Source: Chlorokybus atmophyticus
Lineage: Eukaryota; Streptophyta; Chlorokybophyceae; Chlorokybales; Chlorokybaceae
Reading direction: 5' to 3'
Length of the DNA: 64,000 nucleotides
Assembly: GCA_009103225.1 (NCBI GenBank)
Contig: RHPI01003330.1
Span: 564,772 to 628,771 of the forward strand
The notes beneath the pieces were generated by a model that was not told the origin of the DNA, did not search any database, and was given only the letters and a program-made list of their open reading frames with translations. Within the stretch, counting starts at the first letter, position 1. Each line of letters starts with the position of its first letter. Both the position numbers and the translations under genes were made by a program. Shown here piece by piece: positions 63,135-64,000 of this stretch.

Positions 63135-64000
63135 CCGTCACATTGTCTCTACAAACCCTCCCGTCACAACCAGCACGCTCGATGTATGTTGGGCTTGTCT
63201 GCGTTGCCAATCTGATAGACTGCAACGCGACGCCGGCAAGCTTTCAGCCAGCTACACTACTAGACAATCACGCCGCACTAGACAAAAGCAAGGGTACATC
63301 TGCCACCGGCAGCCAGCTGGAAGCAACGGCTCTAGCCAAGCAGCTGAACGTCCCATCAGACTTGGCGATGTGACGCATTCCGCATGCTGATGTGACTACT
63401 GTAGCATGCAATCAAGCGAGTGAATGACCGATTTACTGTATACTACTGAATGGAGCGGCATTGCAAGCTGTTCATTGCAACCATATAGCCATCCTTACGT
63501 TGCCGCCATGCTCACCGCCGCTGCAGCATGCTTGCGAAACTGTACAACACTGCCACACTGCGACAGCACACTTATGACCGAGCACGCCAGTACAGTGCAT
63601 GCAGACACGCCAGTAGCTCATGCAAGTGTTGCCAGTAGCGTCTATTGGTACAAAGCATGGCAAGTGCATCGTATCTGGATTACGGCAAGCCCGTGGCGTT
63701 TTCCACGCGAGGTTGTTGATGCTTGCGGCGATTCCGCCACGTGCTGGTGTACGGACATGCTGCGTATCATCCTGGGTGAGTAAGCCTCACACAACCCTAC
63801 AAGTCGCAAGTACACAGCTGCCAATCATAGTCATTGTGTCTAGCCAACATGCTTACAGCCAAGGTGAGCCTAGCAACCAACTCTTCAGGAGTTTAGAGCT
63901 CGCAGTGAGCCTTGCGTAGTACCGCTGTGCGGGCTTCAGCAGAGTCGGCAAGGGGTTTTGTTGAGGGCCTTGTCTGTGTGCTCAAAGCATCCACGATTGT
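63135..64000. other. Right flank, no confirmed gene
   Basis: 5' region of the exostosin gene. A plus-strand frame near 63610-63780 ends at a good donor (CTGG|GTGAGT at 63777) and may be the start of a gene running off the window, but the frame cannot be fixed. Confidence 0.35.

Overview
This is a nuclear window from an intron-rich unicellular eukaryote. Coding sequence is cut into many short exons (about 40-400 nt, phases conserved), separated by GT-AG introns full of GTGCG/TGCATGC runs. No operons, bacterial signals, CRISPR arrays, rRNA genes or convincing tRNA genes are present. Several proteins resemble land-plant or green-lineage versions most closely: ALDH12-type P5C dehydrogenase, plant-type fatty acid amide hydrolase, plant-type RPAC1 with its CxxC insert, and haspin. 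The exostosin/EGF protein recalls algal GT47 enzymes, and a CCDC57-like coiled-coil protein suggests a ciliated cell. My inference is a flagellate alga or a related protist; the species cannot be named from sequence alone. All gene models were spliced by hand from phase, splice sites and remembered family motifs.

Layout, left to right: (1) 1.1-6.2 kb (+), secreted alginate-lyase-like protein with thrombospondin type 1 repeats and a GPI-like tail; (2) 9.5-7.0 kb (-), RPAC1/AC40, shared subunit of RNA polymerases I and III; (3) 10.7-14.5 kb (+), fatty acid amide hydrolase; (4) 17.0-15.8 kb (-), Nudix hydrolase; (5) 17.8-19.3 kb (+), MDP-1-like HAD phosphatase; (6) 21.1-20.3 kb (-), broken class-III aminotransferase remnant beside a 24-bp perfect inverted repeat; (7) 21.6-27.5 kb (+), CCDC57-like protein in 28 exons; (8) 29.4-36.0 kb (+), telomerase reverse transcriptase, 21 visible exons; (9) 40.6-36.6 kb (-), haspin kinase, convergent with TERT; (10) 41.2-44.2 kb (+), P5C dehydrogenase, divergent from haspin; (11) 44.2-46.9 kb, gene-poor with a palindrome cluster; (12) 46.9-47.7 kb (+), single-exon F-box-like gene, with a related fragment near 49 kb (-); (13) 49.2-53.5 kb, mostly non-coding; (14) 53.6-54.9 kb (+), probable mitochondrial protein; (15) 58.4-56.2 kb (-), PP2A catalytic subunit; (16) 63.1-59.8 kb (-), EGF/exostosin glycosyltransferase with a 176-N gap in one intron.

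The genes are mostly independent housekeeping functions, not a pathway cluster. Three observations stand out. About 10 of roughly 132 reconstructed introns need a GC donor, four of them in TERT. TERT carries an unusual insertion between motifs B' and C and an in-frame alternative donor. The alginate-lyase-like protein appears to have lost the family's Asn-Asn-His motif. Two single-N positions (29270, 55289) each touch an exact copy of sequence found elsewhere in the window and look like assembly joins; the first probably hides the TERT start.
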